DNA of 64,000 nt from Bryobacteraceae bacterium (GTDB taxonomy: Bacteria > Acidobacteriota > Terriglobia > Bryobacterales > Bryobacteraceae). The position numbers were made by a program, and so were the translations under genes. The notes under the pieces are model-generated. The model saw only the letters and a program-made list of their open reading frames with translations, did no database searches and was not told the DNA's origin. Shown piece after piece: positions 1 to 9,499 of this stretch (within the stretch, counting starts at the first letter, position 1; each line of letters begins with the position of its first letter). Location: positions 868,001 through 932,000 of the forward strand of contig JAWKHH010000004.1 of assembly GCA_041394945.1 (NCBI GenBank). Reading direction: 5' to 3'.

Positions 1-2882
1 ACGTCCCACGATACCGTCGTCGTCAGCCGGTGCGGCACATCGAACGCCATCGGCGCCCGTTCAATCCGCCGGTTCCCGTGGTCCTGGTAGGGACCCAGAT
101 CCCCAATATTTTTCGAATACGTGTAGGAGATCAGCGAAGTCACGCCCTTCCACATCCGCTGCTCGAACTTCGTCTGTAGCGAGTGATACACCGAATTCCC
201 GTACCTCGGCAGGTTCCGCGTGACGTTCTGAAACTGCGGATACGGCCGCAGAAGCTGTTGCCGCTGCACGTTGCGTCCCGCCAGCGGGCCCGCTGTGATC
301 ACGCCGAAGAACGGATTCGGCACTACCTCGAGCAGCGCCCGCCCCAGCCGCAGATTCTCCGATGGAACCTGGTTCAGATTCTCGGCGATGTTGTTCCCGA
401 TCGCCACCTCGCTCGTCAGATTGATCCCCCGGCTGCCGATGTATCCGATCTGAAGTAGGCTCCGCGAGAACAGTTCCCGCTGGATGTTGAAGTTCCACGT
501 GTGTATCTTCGGCGTGATCCCCTCCGGTTCGACAAACGAAATGTTCTGCCCCACCAGCGTCGCCAGGCCTCCGGCGTTGCCGTTCGCCTGCAGCAGCCCG
601 GACGGGAACGGATTGCTCAACCGGTCCTTCGGCGTGATGCCGTCCTCGGATGTCACCACGGTTGTCGTTGTCGAATACCCAACCGAGTCCACAGACCCGA
701 CGACTGGTACATAGTGCAGCGCGTATCCCCCGCGCAGAATCGTCTGCGGGTTCAGCGAATACGCAAACCCGACGCGCGGCGCGAAGTTATTCCGGTCCGG
801 AGCGAAGATGCCCCGAGGAAGCCCGCCCTGCGCCGCGTAGACCAGCCCGCCGTGAAGATCGAACCCCGGCACTCGTATCGGACTCGTGGCCGTCCGGTCG
901 AACCCTCGCGTCGTCCGGTCGTACCGCTCCGTCCGCGGCGTCTCGTATTCATACCGCAGCCCCACGTTCAACGTCAGCCGGTTCGTAACCCGCCAGTCGT
1001 CTTGAAAAAAGAAACCGTAGTATTTATTCAGAATCGAAACGCCCGTATTGTTGTCGAGAGACCCGCTGCCTAACCCCAGCATGAACGAAGCCATCGGGAA
1101 CCCCGTGTTTCCGGCCGGCGTATCTGCCCGCGGACCGTTCGACCAAGCGTTCCCGTACGAGAACGACCCGCTCGGATTCACGTTCCGGAAAAAGTTCCCG
1201 TACAACAGCCGGAAATCGATCCCCGCCTTCATCACATGTCGCCCCCGCTGCTGCGAAGCGTTCGTTTGCAGGCTCCACGTCTGTCCCGGATCGAAAATCA
1301 ACGGCGATCCCGCAAGCCCCTGGAACCCCGTCACGCGAATCGTCGGAAACGCCTGCATCTGCGTCAACTGCACATACGACGCCGGAAAGCCCAGCGAGGT
1401 CAGGTCGAATCCGTTCGAGTAGGGTAGATTGTCTTCCTTCGCACGCGAAAACCCGAGCCGCACGTCGAACGTCGTCCGGCTGTTGATCAGCAGCGTATTG
1501 CCCCAGCTCACGCCGAAATGAGGACGATTCACGATGTTCCGTCCCGGCGACGCGATCCCGTCGAACTCGTGCGGAAAAATCAGCAGCGCTGTACCGATGT
1601 TCAGCCGCAGAAACGTATTCAGCTTCTCCGAAAACCGGTGGTCGATCTTCGTGACGAACATGTTGTAATTCCGGGGCCACTTCGCCGAGAAGCCGAAATT
1701 CTGCACCCACGGCTGCGTCGCCGACGATGCCGGCTGATTCGGTTCCGGAAAGAATGGCATCATCGCCCGCGCCACCGGATCCTGCCGCGTCGCTGGAATG
1801 ATATTGCCCGCGAACGGCGTTCGCGTCGGCGCCCCGTTCTGCGTCGCCACCGAGTAGGGATCGTAGATCGCCGCGCTCACCTCGGAGAAATCGCCCGCCC
1901 GCATTCTCGCCGTCGGTACGGACGCCGTCCGGTTCAACCCGTTGCCCTCGCGTGCTCCCTCGAAGCTTGCGAACCAGAACGTTCGGTCCCGCCCGTCGTA
2001 TCCAGGCGCCCATACCGGGCCGCCCGCCGCCACCCCGAACGTGTTCGCCGAAAACGCCGCCAACGGTGTCCCGCGTCCGCGCGCGAAATACAGATTCGCA
2101 TCCAAAGCCGAGTTGCGCAGGAAGTTGTACGCCGTCCCGTGAAACCGGTTCGTCCCGGACTTCACCACCATATTCGTCGCGCTTCCGCCGGACCGCCCGA
2201 ACTCCGCCGGCACTGTCCCTACCTCCAGCTTGTACTCCGCGATCGAATCCACAGCCGGCACCCACTGCGAAATATTCACTCCGCGATTCACGTTCGTCGT
2301 CGTCGATGCCCCATCCACAAACACATCCGTCGCCGCCACCGGACCCCCGTTCGCCGAGAACAGCACGTTGGTGATCGTATCGTTTGGCCGCGTGTCTTCG
2401 CCGTACCGGTTGTTCACCACGCCTGGCGTCAACGTAAACATGAACAGCGAACTCCGCCCCTTCAGCGGAAGGTTGTCGCGAATCTCCTGCCGGATCGCCG
2501 TGCCCAGCGCTGTCGAGTCGGGTTCCACCATCGCGACGTCCGCCGCCACCGTCACCGTCTCCGTGGTGTCGCCGAGCTGCAGCGTCACGTCTTCGCGAAG
2601 CGTCTGCGTCAGCGCGAGCGTCAATCCCTTGCGCTCCACAGTGCGGAACCCAGGTCCGGAAACCGTCAACTCATAGTCGCCCGGCGCCAGGAACTGGAAT
2701 GCGTAGAACCCGTCGTCGCCGGCGGTAGCGTTGCGCACCGCGCCGGTTCCCGCGTTCTTCAGAACCACGGCAGCGCCAACCACGGCAGCTCCCGTCGGGT
2801 CCGTAATCGTTCCCTGCACCGTGGAACGGAAATCTTGCGCCAGCGCCGCCATCGGCAGAACGAACAGAAACAAATTCTTCAT
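1..2882 (-). CDS. TonB-dependent receptor-like outer-membrane protein with N-terminal carboxypeptidase-regulatory domain (partial, 3' end off the window)
   Basis: The frame starts with an ATG at 2882 and stays open to the left edge, giving about 960 visible residues without the C-terminus. The N-terminus MKNLFLFVLPMAALAQ is a signal peptide. Residues about 18-105 form a CarboxypepD_reg/Cna-B-like domain (VQGTITDPTGAAVVGAAV, then DDGFYAFQFLAPGDYELTV). A plug-like region follows (VPAEFGRSGGSATNMVVKSG, about 225-245), then long beta-barrel-type sequence. This is the Oar-like architecture that is much expanded in Acidobacteria, where these proteins are thought to move large substrates across the outer membrane; the substrate here is unknown. 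It is transcribed alone. The plus-strand open frames over this region are Arg/Pro-rich shadows. Confidence 0.9.
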   Translation of the reverse strand, partial: MKNLFLFVLPMAALAQDFRSTVQGTITDPTGAAVVGAAVVLKNAGTGAVRNATAGDDGFYAFQFLAPGDYELTVSGPGFRTVERKGLTLALTQTLREDVTLQLGDTTETVTVAADVAMVEPDSTALGTAIRQEIRDNLPLKGRSSLFMFTLTPGVVNNRYGEDTRPNDTITNVLFSANGGPVAATDVFVDGASTTTNVNRGVNISQWVPAVDSIAEYKLEVGTVPAEFGRSGGSATNMVVKSGTNRFHGTAYNFLRNSALDANLYFARGRGTPLAAFSANTFGVAAGGPVWAPGYDGRDRTFWFASFEGAREGNGLNRTASVPTARMRAGDFSEVSAAIYDPYSVATQNGAPTRTPFAGNIIPATRQDPVARAMMPFFPEPNQPASSATQPWVQNFGFSAKWPRNYNMFVTKIDHRFSEKLNTFLRLNIGTALLIFPHEFDGIASPGRNIVNRPHFGVSWGNTLLINSRTTFDVRLGFSRAKEDNLPYSNGFDLTSLGFPASYVQLTQMQAFPTIRVTGFQGLAGSPLIFDPGQTWSLQTNASQQRGRHVMKAGIDFRLLYGNFFRNVNPSGSFSYGNAWSNGPRADTPAGNTGFPMASFMLGLGSGSLDNNTGVSILNKYYGFFFQDDWRVTNRLTLNVGLRYEYETPRTERYDRTTRGFDRTATSPIRVPGFDLHGGLVYAAQGGLPRGIFAPDRNNFAPRVGFAYSLNPQTILRGGYALHYVPVVGSVDSVGYSTTTTVVTSEDGITPKDRLSNPFPSGLLQANGNAGGLATLVGQNISFVEPEGITPKIHTWNFNIQRELFSRSLLQIGYIGSRGINLTSEVAIGNNIAENLNQVPSENLRLGRALLEVVPNPFFGVITAGPLAGRNVQRQQLLRPYPQFQNVTRNLPRYGNSVYHSLQTKFEQRMWKGVTSLISYTYSKNIGDLGPYQDHGNRRIERAPMAFDVPHRLTTTVSWD

Positions 2883-2964
2883 GGAACAGCCCCTTGGCGG
2901 AGGAGCATATCAAACAAAATCGCCGGGCGGAAGGCCCGTGCTGATCAGATACCGCTATGCCGCT

Positions 2965-3705
2965 TCAAATGCCGCTGTACCAGGCATACCCGTGTTCCGC
3001 CGCCTGCGATCCCATGCCCTTGCCAAAATCCCGAAGGCTGTCGGTCACCGTAAGCCGCGTCACGAACTTCACGCTCTTGTAGCCGAGTTGACGCGGAACC
3101 CGCACTCGAAGCGGACCGCCATGCTCCACCGGCAGGTCACCCCCGTTGAAACCGTACGCGACAAGAGTCTGCGGATGCAACGCGTCCACCATATCCACGC
3201 TGTCCCACCAGTTCTTCTGGATCGAATGGTAAAAAACGAATCTCGCGTGCGACTTCATCCCAACCAAGTCCAGCACGTGGGCCAAAGGCGCCCCAGTCCA
3301 TTCGGCGATGTAGTTCCAACCCTCCTCGCACGCAAGCGACGTAACCTGGCTGCGCGAGGGCATCGCTTTGATCTCCGCCACGGAGAACGAGCGCGGTCGC
3401 TCCACCAGGCCGCCGATCTCGAGACGCCAGTCGGCAAACCCGTTGGCCTTGTGCCGGAGGAACGCTTCGTCCGAAGGCGGCTTCCCGTTGGCGTGCGGCG
3501 GACGCGTGATCTGATCGGACCGGTACTCGTGGGCAAGCGCATTCGCGCCGAAGACGCGGTGCGCCGCGAAAGTCAACGTATGGCCCGGCGCCCAGATCCC
3601 ATTCGCGTCGGGTGGCACGAGCCCATAACGATCCGCCAGCACAGTGGCGCCGGCCAGCGAACCCGCCCCGGCGCCAAGAGTCCCGAACAGTCTGCGGCGT
3701 GTCAT
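2965..3705 (-). CDS. Molybdopterin-dependent oxidoreductase, sulfite-oxidase/MsrP-like fold
   Basis: This 246-residue protein opens with a twin-arginine-like signal (MTRRRLFGTLGAGAGSLAG), so it is probably exported folded. The molybdopterin core includes SLACEEGWNYIAEWTGAP, whose Cys is the expected Mo ligand, and the family-typical VEHGGPLRVRVPRQLGYKS near the C-terminus. The start at 3705 overlaps the stop of the upstream cytochrome b gene by 4 bp (ATGA), which decides the start over longer upstream frames. By its pairing with a b-type cytochrome it probably takes electrons from, or gives them to, the quinone pool; the substrate cannot be read from sequence. It is a YedY/MsrP-like relative and not a clear sulfite oxidase. 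Confidence 0.85.
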   Translation of the reverse strand: MTRRRLFGTLGAGAGSLAGATVLADRYGLVPPDANGIWAPGHTLTFAAHRVFGANALAHEYRSDQITRPPHANGKPPSDEAFLRHKANGFADWRLEIGGLVERPRSFSVAEIKAMPSRSQVTSLACEEGWNYIAEWTGAPLAHVLDLVGMKSHARFVFYHSIQKNWWDSVDMVDALHPQTLVAYGFNGGDLPVEHGGPLRVRVPRQLGYKSVKFVTRLTVTDSLRDFGKGMGSQAAEHGYAWYSGI

Positions 3706-4415
3706 TCGTCCTCCTTTGAGTAGCCGGTGATCATGGCGCGCACATTCCGCACGGATCGATAGCGCCACACCATCGCGACGTGCACGATGAGAAAAAGGGC
3801 GAGCGCGATGGTCACCAGGAAATGGATGGTCCGCGCCGTCTGTTGGCCGCCCAGCACGGTCATCGGGAAAGGAAAAATCGCAATGAAACCCGGAGACATG
3901 GCCAGTCCCGTCCATATCATCGCCGGCGCAAGAACGAAAACCACGCCGAGATAACTCAGACGCTGCAGTAAGTTGTAACCCGATTGTTCGTCCGCCTGGA
4001 CGGGTCGAAAATGATCACGGAACGAGTCGGCGATCGCGCTCCAACTCCAGGCGCCTTGCCCCGGAATCAAGTTGCGTCGGAAGTGACCCCGGACGAATCC
4101 GTAAACAAAGTACAGTAACGCGGCGAACGCAACGAACCACGCCGCCTGAAAGTGCAGTGAACGGCTCCACGAGTTCTGGTCCTTCAACACGAAGCCATAG
4201 CCGGTAGGCACGGACCCGCGCGACGCCGGAATCGGAATCACCAGCCATGGCTCCTGCTCCACGTTGCCGGCATCGCCCCAATAGAAGCGGGGATGCGAAA
4301 TCAGAATTTCCACGCCGGAGACCAGCAGCGCGACGAAGCAAAGCATCGTGATCCAGTGCGTGATTCGCACAATGCGGGAATGCCGCGCGGGCGCGCTTGG
4401 AACAGCGATCTTCAT
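3702..4415 (-). CDS. Cytochrome b561/hydrogenase-type b cytochrome, membrane partner of the molybdoenzyme
   Basis: The 237-residue protein starts at MKIAVPSAPARHSRIVRITHW; the longer open frame upstream is Arg-rich and untypical. It has about four membrane spans with candidate haem-ligand histidines (RITHWITM, SLHFQAAWF, RTIHFLVTIAL, LIVHVAMVW), the pattern of the cytochrome b561/Ni-Fe hydrogenase b subunit superfamily. It overlaps the molybdopterin oxidoreductase by 4 bp, so the two are translationally coupled and probably form a membrane-anchored redox pair. A divergent esterase gene begins 91 bp away. Confidence 0.85.
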   Translation of the reverse strand: MKIAVPSAPARHSRIVRITHWITMLCFVALLVSGVEILISHPRFYWGDAGNVEQEPWLVIPIPASRGSVPTGYGFVLKDQNSWSRSLHFQAAWFVAFAALLYFVYGFVRGHFRRNLIPGQGAWSWSAIADSFRDHFRPVQADEQSGYNLLQRLSYLGVVFVLAPAMIWTGLAMSPGFIAIFPFPMTVLGGQQTARTIHFLVTIALALFLIVHVAMVWRYRSVRNVRAMITGYSKEDE

Positions 4416-4506
4416 CGGCGCTCGAGACGCCGCCAGTATACAACAACGCCGGCGACGAAGGAGTAATTCGTACCTCCGGACCGCGCCCGCAGTATACTGG
4501 GCGGCA

Positions 4507-5382
4507 ATGCGACTCGCCCTATTGCTCGCTCCCGCCGCGCTCCTCGCGGCCGCGCCCGGCGTCGAATCGAACGTTGTGTACGGCATGTTCTCCGGCGCCG
4601 CGCTCCTGCTCGATGTTCACCGGCCCGCCACTCCCAATGGATACGGCATTGTCTACATCTCCGGCAGCGGCTGGACGGCCCCGCTTGCCTACTCCGCCGC
4701 TCCCCTCAAATCCAACGGCCAGTCCCTTCAATACGCCAAGCCCCTCGTCGAGGCTGGCTACACCGTCTTCACCATCAACCATCGCGCCCTGCCGCGCTTC
4801 GCCTATCCGGCCGCCGTCGAAGACGCCCAACGCGCCGTCCGCTTCGTCCGCCACGACGCCGCCCGCTTCGGCATCCGCCCGGACCGCATCGGCGCATCCG
4901 GCGGTTCCTCCGGCGGCCACCTCGTGAGCATGCTCGGTACGCTCGACGGCAAGGGCAATCCCGATGACCCCGACCCCGTCGAGCGTGAAAGCGCCCGCGT
5001 CCAATGCGTCGTTGCGCGCGCCGCCCCCACGGACTTCTTTCACATGCGCTCCAACGGTTTCGTCCCCATGAGCATCCCTGCCGGCGGCGAGGCCATGCGA
5101 AAAGCCTCCCGGGAATACCGCACGCTGGCCGCCGCCTCGCCCGTCACCCACGTCTCCCGGGACGATCCGCCCTTCCTCCTCATGCATGGCGACAAGGACG
5201 AATCCGTCCCCTTCGCCCAATCGATCGAGTTCGAGAAGGCGCTCCGGGCCGCCGGAGTCACCGTTAAGTTACTCCGCGTGGATGGCGCCGGCCACGGCCC
5301 CTCCTTCCCTGGCGCCACCAACCCGCCGGACTACCTTGGCCAAATGGTCGCCTGGTTTGACCAGCACCTGAAGGGGCATTGA
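4507..5382 (+). CDS. Secreted alpha/beta-hydrolase (BD-FAE/carboxylesterase-like)
   Basis: The 291-residue protein begins with a signal peptide (MRLALLLAPAALLAAAPG). The nucleophile elbow GGSSGGHLV gives Ser134 as likely catalytic residue; D231 in HGDKDESVP and H263 in GAGHGPSF complete the triad. The oxyanion region is ISGSGW near residue 51. These features fit an acetyl-xylan or feruloyl-type esterase or a prolyl-oligopeptidase-like lipase. The ATG at 4507 is preferred because the upstream extension is basic and lies in the intergenic region shared with the divergent cytochrome b gene. The cytochrome c gene starts 3 bp after its stop, so it probably heads a three-gene operon with the cytochrome and the PQQ dehydrogenase. 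Confidence 0.85.
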   Translation: MRLALLLAPAALLAAAPGVESNVVYGMFSGAALLLDVHRPATPNGYGIVYISGSGWTAPLAYSAAPLKSNGQSLQYAKPLVEAGYTVFTINHRALPRFAYPAAVEDAQRAVRFVRHDAARFGIRPDRIGASGGSSGGHLVSMLGTLDGKGNPDDPDPVERESARVQCVVARAAPTDFFHMRSNGFVPMSIPAGGEAMRKASREYRTLAAASPVTHVSRDDPPFLLMHGDKDESVPFAQSIEFEKALRAAGVTVKLLRVDGAGHGPSFPGATNPPDYLGQMVAWFDQHLKGH

Positions 5383-5385
5383 TCC

Positions 5386-6138
5386 GTGCGCGCACTGATT
5401 CTCGCCTTCGCCGCCGCCTCACTCGTCGCCCAAACCAATCCCCTCGCCAATAGCCGCGACGCCATCGAAGCCGGCAAAGGCATGTTCCGCATCTACTGCT
5501 CGCCCTGCCACGGCCTGGGCGCCCAAGGCGGGCGCGCGCCCGATCTCACCACGGGCAACTTCTCCGCCGGCCCCACCGACGCCGCTCTCTTCGCCGTCGT
5601 CTCCGGCGGCATTGCGGGAACCGAGATGCCCGCCTACTCCTCCCGCTTCGACGCCGACGGCATCTGGCGCATCCTCGCCTATCTCCGCTCCATCGGCGGC
5701 AAAGCCCAACCTCCGCCCAACGGCGACCCCGCCAAAGGCGAAACGCTTTACTGGGGCAAGGCCGGCTGCGGCGGCTGTCACCGCATCGGTGCGCGCGGCG
5801 GGCGCCTCGGTCCGGAACTCTCCGCCATCGGCCGCATGCGCTCGCTCGCCTATTTGCGCGAAGCGCTCGTCGAACCTGGCGCGAGACTCACCCCCGGCTA
5901 CGAAACCCTCACCGTCCAAACCCGCGACGGCCGGACCATCACCGGAGTCCAGAAGAACTACGACGCCTTCTCCGCGGCCCTCATGGACTCCTCCGAGCGC
6001 TACCACGCCTTCCTCACCGAAGAGGTCCGCTCCGTCAAGCGCGAAACCCGATCCCTCATGCCGCCCACCCGCCTCCCTGACCCCGGCCTCGACCACTTAC
6101 TCGCCTATCTCGTATCTCTCCGCGGAGCACCCAAATGA
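5386..6138 (+). CDS. Periplasmic di-haem cytochrome c
   Basis: The 250-residue protein uses a GTG start and has a signal peptide (MRALILAFAAASLVAQ). Two class I cytochrome c domains are visible, with haem-binding sites CSPCH at 38-42 and CGGCH at 128-132. Met81 in GTEMPAY and the Met in SLMPPTRLP are candidate axial ligands. The gene overlaps the following PQQ dehydrogenase by 4 bp (ATGA). It is therefore the likely electron acceptor of that dehydrogenase in the periplasm, the same logic as cytochrome cL with methanol dehydrogenases, though it is not a close sequence match to cytochrome cL. Confidence 0.88.
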   Translation: MRALILAFAAASLVAQTNPLANSRDAIEAGKGMFRIYCSPCHGLGAQGGRAPDLTTGNFSAGPTDAALFAVVSGGIAGTEMPAYSSRFDADGIWRILAYLRSIGGKAQPPPNGDPAKGETLYWGKAGCGGCHRIGARGGRLGPELSAIGRMRSLAYLREALVEPGARLTPGYETLTVQTRDGRTITGVQKNYDAFSAALMDSSERYHAFLTEEVRSVKRETRSLMPPTRLPDPGLDHLLAYLVSLRGAPK

Positions 6139-7673
6139 AACGCCTCGCCTTACTCCTCCCGTTCGTCGCCGCGGCGCAAGATACGTCCTGGCTCACCTAT
6201 GGGCTCAATCAGGCCGGCTGGCGCTACTCCGATCTTTCCGATATCGCCCCCGCCAACGTCGCCCGCCTCACACCCAAATGGATCTTCCAGACCGGCATCA
6301 ACGGTAAGTTTGAAACCACGCCCATCGTCCGCGACGGGCTCATGTACATCACCGCTCCGTCGAACCACGCCTTCGCCGTCGATCTCCTTTCCGGCCGTCC
6401 CATCTGGCACTACGCCAAGCCCATCCCGAAGGGCGTGAATCTCTGCTGCGGCCAGGTCAACCGCGGCTTCGCCATCCAGGGCGACACGCTCTACAAGGTC
6501 AACCTTGAGAACACGCTCGTTGCCATCGATGCGAAGACTGGCCAGCAACTCTGGGAATCGCAGATCGACGACGTGAAGCTCGGCTACTCGGCCACCGTCG
6601 CGCCGTTGATCGTGAAGGACATGGTGATCATCGGAATTGCCGGCGCGGAGTTCGGCTCCCGCGATTTCATTGATGCCTTCGACGCCGAAACCGGCAAGCG
6701 CCGCTGGCGCTTCTGGACCGTGCCAGAACCCGGCCAGCCCGGCGGCGAATCCTGGTCCGGCGACGCCTGGAAGCGCGGCGGCGGCTCCACCTGGATCACG
6801 GGCACCTACGACCCGGAACTCAATCTCATCTACTGGGGCACCGGTAACCCCGGCCCCGATCTCGACGGCTCCGTCCGCCCCGGCGATAATCTGTACACGT
6901 GCTCCCTCGTCGCCCTCAACGCCGATACCGGCAAGCTCGCTTGGCACTACCAGTTCACTCCTCATGACGTTCACGATTGGGACGCCACCTCGGACCCCGT
7001 TCTGCTCGACATCGATCACAAGGGCACGAAGACCAGGGCGGTCGTCATGGCCAACCGCAATGGCTTCTACTACGCGCTCAACCGCGCCAACGGCAAGATC
7101 CTCGCCGCCAAGGCCTACACGAACGTCTCCTGGGCCGACAGCATCGATCTCGAAACCGGCCGCCCCAATCTGATCGCCGGCCAGGACCCCACCGAAGACG
7201 GCAACAAGAGCTGTCCCGGCATGGGAGGCGGCCACAACTGGCAGGCTACGACTTACAGTCCCAAATCTGGGCTGTATTACTTTACCTCCACCGACGGCTG
7301 CGCGCTTTACTATAAGTACGCGCAGGACTATGTCGAAGGACTCTGGTATCAGGCTTCCACGGTGGCTACGCTCCCCACGGAACCAGCGACGGGATCCATC
7401 ATCGCGGTGAAGCCCGCCACCGGGGACATCGCCTGGAAGTACCCCCTCGCTACGCCGCCCTCGGCCGGTCTGCTCGCCACCGCTGGCGGACTCGTCTTTG
7501 GAGGCGACCGCGAGGGCTACGTCTTCGCCCTCGACGCCAACACCGGCAAAGTGCTCTGGAAGTTCCAGGCCGGAGGCACGGTGATCGCGCCCCCAGTCAC
7601 ATACCGCTTCCGCGGCAAACAATACATCGCCGTGGCCGCCGGTTCGGCGATGCTGACTTTCGCCCTGCCTTAG
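6135..7673 (+). CDS. PQQ-dependent dehydrogenase (quinoprotein alcohol dehydrogenase family), lanthanide-type ligand set
   Basis: The 512-residue secreted beta-propeller has a short signal peptide (MKRLALLLPFVAAAQ). The vicinal cysteine pair C104-C105 (NLCCGQVNRG) is the redox-active disulfide seen above PQQ in this family. Predicted metal ligands are E172 (GAEFGSRD), N238 (GTGNPG) and D281 (HDVHDWDATSDP). The residue two after the catalytic Asp is D283, the extra carboxylate found in XoxF-type lanthanide enzymes, where calcium enzymes have a small residue. It lacks the fused cytochrome domain of quinohaemoproteins, and the adjacent di-haem cytochrome c supplies it. The alcohol or aldehyde substrate is unknown. 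Confidence 0.88.
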   Translation: MKRLALLLPFVAAAQDTSWLTYGLNQAGWRYSDLSDIAPANVARLTPKWIFQTGINGKFETTPIVRDGLMYITAPSNHAFAVDLLSGRPIWHYAKPIPKGVNLCCGQVNRGFAIQGDTLYKVNLENTLVAIDAKTGQQLWESQIDDVKLGYSATVAPLIVKDMVIIGIAGAEFGSRDFIDAFDAETGKRRWRFWTVPEPGQPGGESWSGDAWKRGGGSTWITGTYDPELNLIYWGTGNPGPDLDGSVRPGDNLYTCSLVALNADTGKLAWHYQFTPHDVHDWDATSDPVLLDIDHKGTKTRAVVMANRNGFYYALNRANGKILAAKAYTNVSWADSIDLETGRPNLIAGQDPTEDGNKSCPGMGGGHNWQATTYSPKSGLYYFTSTDGCALYYKYAQDYVEGLWYQASTVATLPTEPATGSIIAVKPATGDIAWKYPLATPPSAGLLATAGGLVFGGDREGYVFALDANTGKVLWKFQAGGTVIAPPVTYRFRGKQYIAVAAGSAMLTFALP

Positions 7674-7847
7674 GCCACCCGCAACCCGCGCCGACACCCG
7701 CACGACAACGCCAACGCCGCACAACCTGCACCAGGCCAAACGACAACACCGACAATCGCAAGCGCCCAAGCTCACCACGACCCACCGCCTTATCGCCATG
7801 CAGTTGAGCGCGATAGCAGGAAAGGTAGTCAGGTACGTCAGCCCTAC

Positions 7848-9233
7848 CTAACCGACTCCAAAGAACACGCGGAAGAACTCATTCAACAACCGCCCCCCCG
7901 GGTCCAACTCCGCCCGCTTCGCAGCCATCGCCTCCAGCCGCGCGCCCAACGCCGCCACCGCCTGCGTCCGCGTGAACCCGAACGTCTGGTTCGGCAGCGG
8001 GACCCCGCCGCGCTCGCTGCACCATTCATTGAATGCCGCAAGAAACGGCTTCCACCCCGGATTCGCCGTCGACACAGGATCGATCGTCATCACACTTCCG
8101 TCCCAAGAATACGAAAGCGTCGACTTCCGGTCCTGCGCGATCCGATACCCCACATGCAACATATTCGTCCGGTAACCTTCGGTGTTATAGTAACTCTTCA
8201 CCCATTTGGCATAGGCGGGCAGTATCTTCCCGTACTTCTCTTCCGGAAACGCCCACAAGCTGAACGTGTACCGGCTGTCGTCGGATTTTTCCGGATACCG
8301 GATGATCTGATCCGTGGCCACCGTGTTCTTGCTCCGGATCACGTTCTCCAGCTTGAACCGCCACAACGCTCCGAATCCATCCACCACGCCGTACCGCACC
8401 ACCTTGTTCGGAATATCGCGCTCCGCCTGGAAGCACGTCCGCGGACCGGCCACGGACCACAAGTAGTTCCGCAGCGGCCAAACGGCCTCGTCCGGCTTCC
8501 CCTTCGCCCGCGGATTGTACCTCCGGAACTCCACCGTCACCAGCTCGTCGAAAAGGAACATGTAGTACATCATCGAGTACCCACGCGCCCAAAGCTCCGG
8601 CAGGCGCGAGGCGAACTCCTTCACCGTGAACGTCTCGTGCATCACCTCCATCGGCTGAATCGGCTTGATCCGGAACGTCGCCTCCGTGACGATCCCGAAT
8701 GTCCCATAGCTGCACCGCAGCATCTGCATCAGCTCCGGGTCGCTCTCCTCGCTCGCCTCCAGCATTTCGCCCGCAGGCAGCACCAGCTTCATCGCGATAC
8801 AGTATGAGCTCACCTGCCCGAACTCGCCCGGCATGGACCCATCCTTCGTCCCCGCGCACGCGGCGGACCCGATCGACAGATTCCCGATTTCCGTGTTCAC
8901 GTAGAACTGCATCCCACGTTCCTGCAGGTGGTGCGCCACGTCATAGAGGATCGCCCCCGCCTCCACCCGCACCGTGTCCGTCGTCACCTCCAGCACCCGG
9001 TTCATCCCGAGCATCCGGATCATCGTGCCTCCGTCGGCGGCTGAGCAGGCTGCCGTGGAGTGATTCGATCCGAAGGCGCGGACTGGGGAAGGGAACTTGC
9101 GTGGGTTGCGCAGGATGTCGACGATGTCCTGCACCGAGGATGCTTCGGCAAGCACCCGCGGATGCGCGATCAGATCTCCGAACCAGTTGGAAACTTCGGT
9201 GGCAGCCATGGCGTTGTATTTGTCTCGTGACAC
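7848..9233 (-). CDS. FAD-linked oxidase of the aldonolactone oxidase (VAO/PCMH) type
   Basis: The 461-residue flavoprotein has an N-terminal FAD-binding region with the hallmark VRAFGSNHSTAACS near residues 50-65 and VEAGAILYDVAHHLQERG near 91, followed by SIGSAACAGTKDG. The C-terminal half matches the sugar-1,4-lactone oxidase cap/ALO region (HVGYR, ending ELDPGGRLLNEFF). It probably oxidises an aldonolactone or alditol-like substrate. The GTG start at 9233 has a GAGG-like sequence just upstream; an ATG at 9209 (MAATEVSNW) is a possible alternative. No signal peptide is seen. It stands alone, convergent with the PQQ-dehydrogenase operon. Confidence 0.85.
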   Translation of the reverse strand: MSRDKYNAMAATEVSNWFGDLIAHPRVLAEASSVQDIVDILRNPRKFPSPVRAFGSNHSTAACSAADGGTMIRMLGMNRVLEVTTDTVRVEAGAILYDVAHHLQERGMQFYVNTEIGNLSIGSAACAGTKDGSMPGEFGQVSSYCIAMKLVLPAGEMLEASEESDPELMQMLRCSYGTFGIVTEATFRIKPIQPMEVMHETFTVKEFASRLPELWARGYSMMYYMFLFDELVTVEFRRYNPRAKGKPDEAVWPLRNYLWSVAGPRTCFQAERDIPNKVVRYGVVDGFGALWRFKLENVIRSKNTVATDQIIRYPEKSDDSRYTFSLWAFPEEKYGKILPAYAKWVKSYYNTEGYRTNMLHVGYRIAQDRKSTLSYSWDGSVMTIDPVSTANPGWKPFLAAFNEWCSERGGVPLPNQTFGFTRTQAVAALGARLEAMAAKRAELDPGGRLLNEFFRVFFGVG

Positions 9234-9470
9234 GCCGCCTCGTCAGCGTTTCACCCGGTTAGGGAGAAAGTTTTCCGGTGAAGCAACTTCGCGCACGGCC
9301 AACGAAACAAACCACATCCCGGTCCAAGGTTTGCGCCCCGCGCCACGCCTCGGCCTAAACTAATGGAGGGTGAGGAGATTCACCACGGGGACGCCGACAC
9401 CGCCACTAGGTGAAATAACGGAACGGAGCCAATTAAACGCCATGAAATGAACAGGATATGCGATTCTAAC

Positions 9471-9498
9471 GAAGCCAAACGAAGCCAAACGAAGCCAA
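9471..9498. repeat. Short tandem repeat, about 3 x 10 bp
   Basis: The unit gaagccaaac occurs twice in full and a third time as gaagccaatt, directly before the stop codon of the JAMM-domain gene. It lies in a 266-bp gap between two minus-strand genes in which I see no gene or clear terminator. It is too short for a CRISPR array. Confidence 0.7.
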
Positions 9499-9499
9499 T

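Noticed and set aside
1518..3053. Long plus-strand open frame opposite the left receptor gene
   Set aside because: It is Arg/Pro/His-rich, has no family features, and lies antisense to a clear TonB-receptor frame with signal peptide.
6150..7799. 549-codon minus-strand open frame
   Set aside because: Shadow of the PQQ dehydrogenase, which has all expected catalytic motifs on the plus strand.
9471..9498. Possible CRISPR-like array
   Set aside because: Only three 10-bp units with no spacers and no cas genes in the window.
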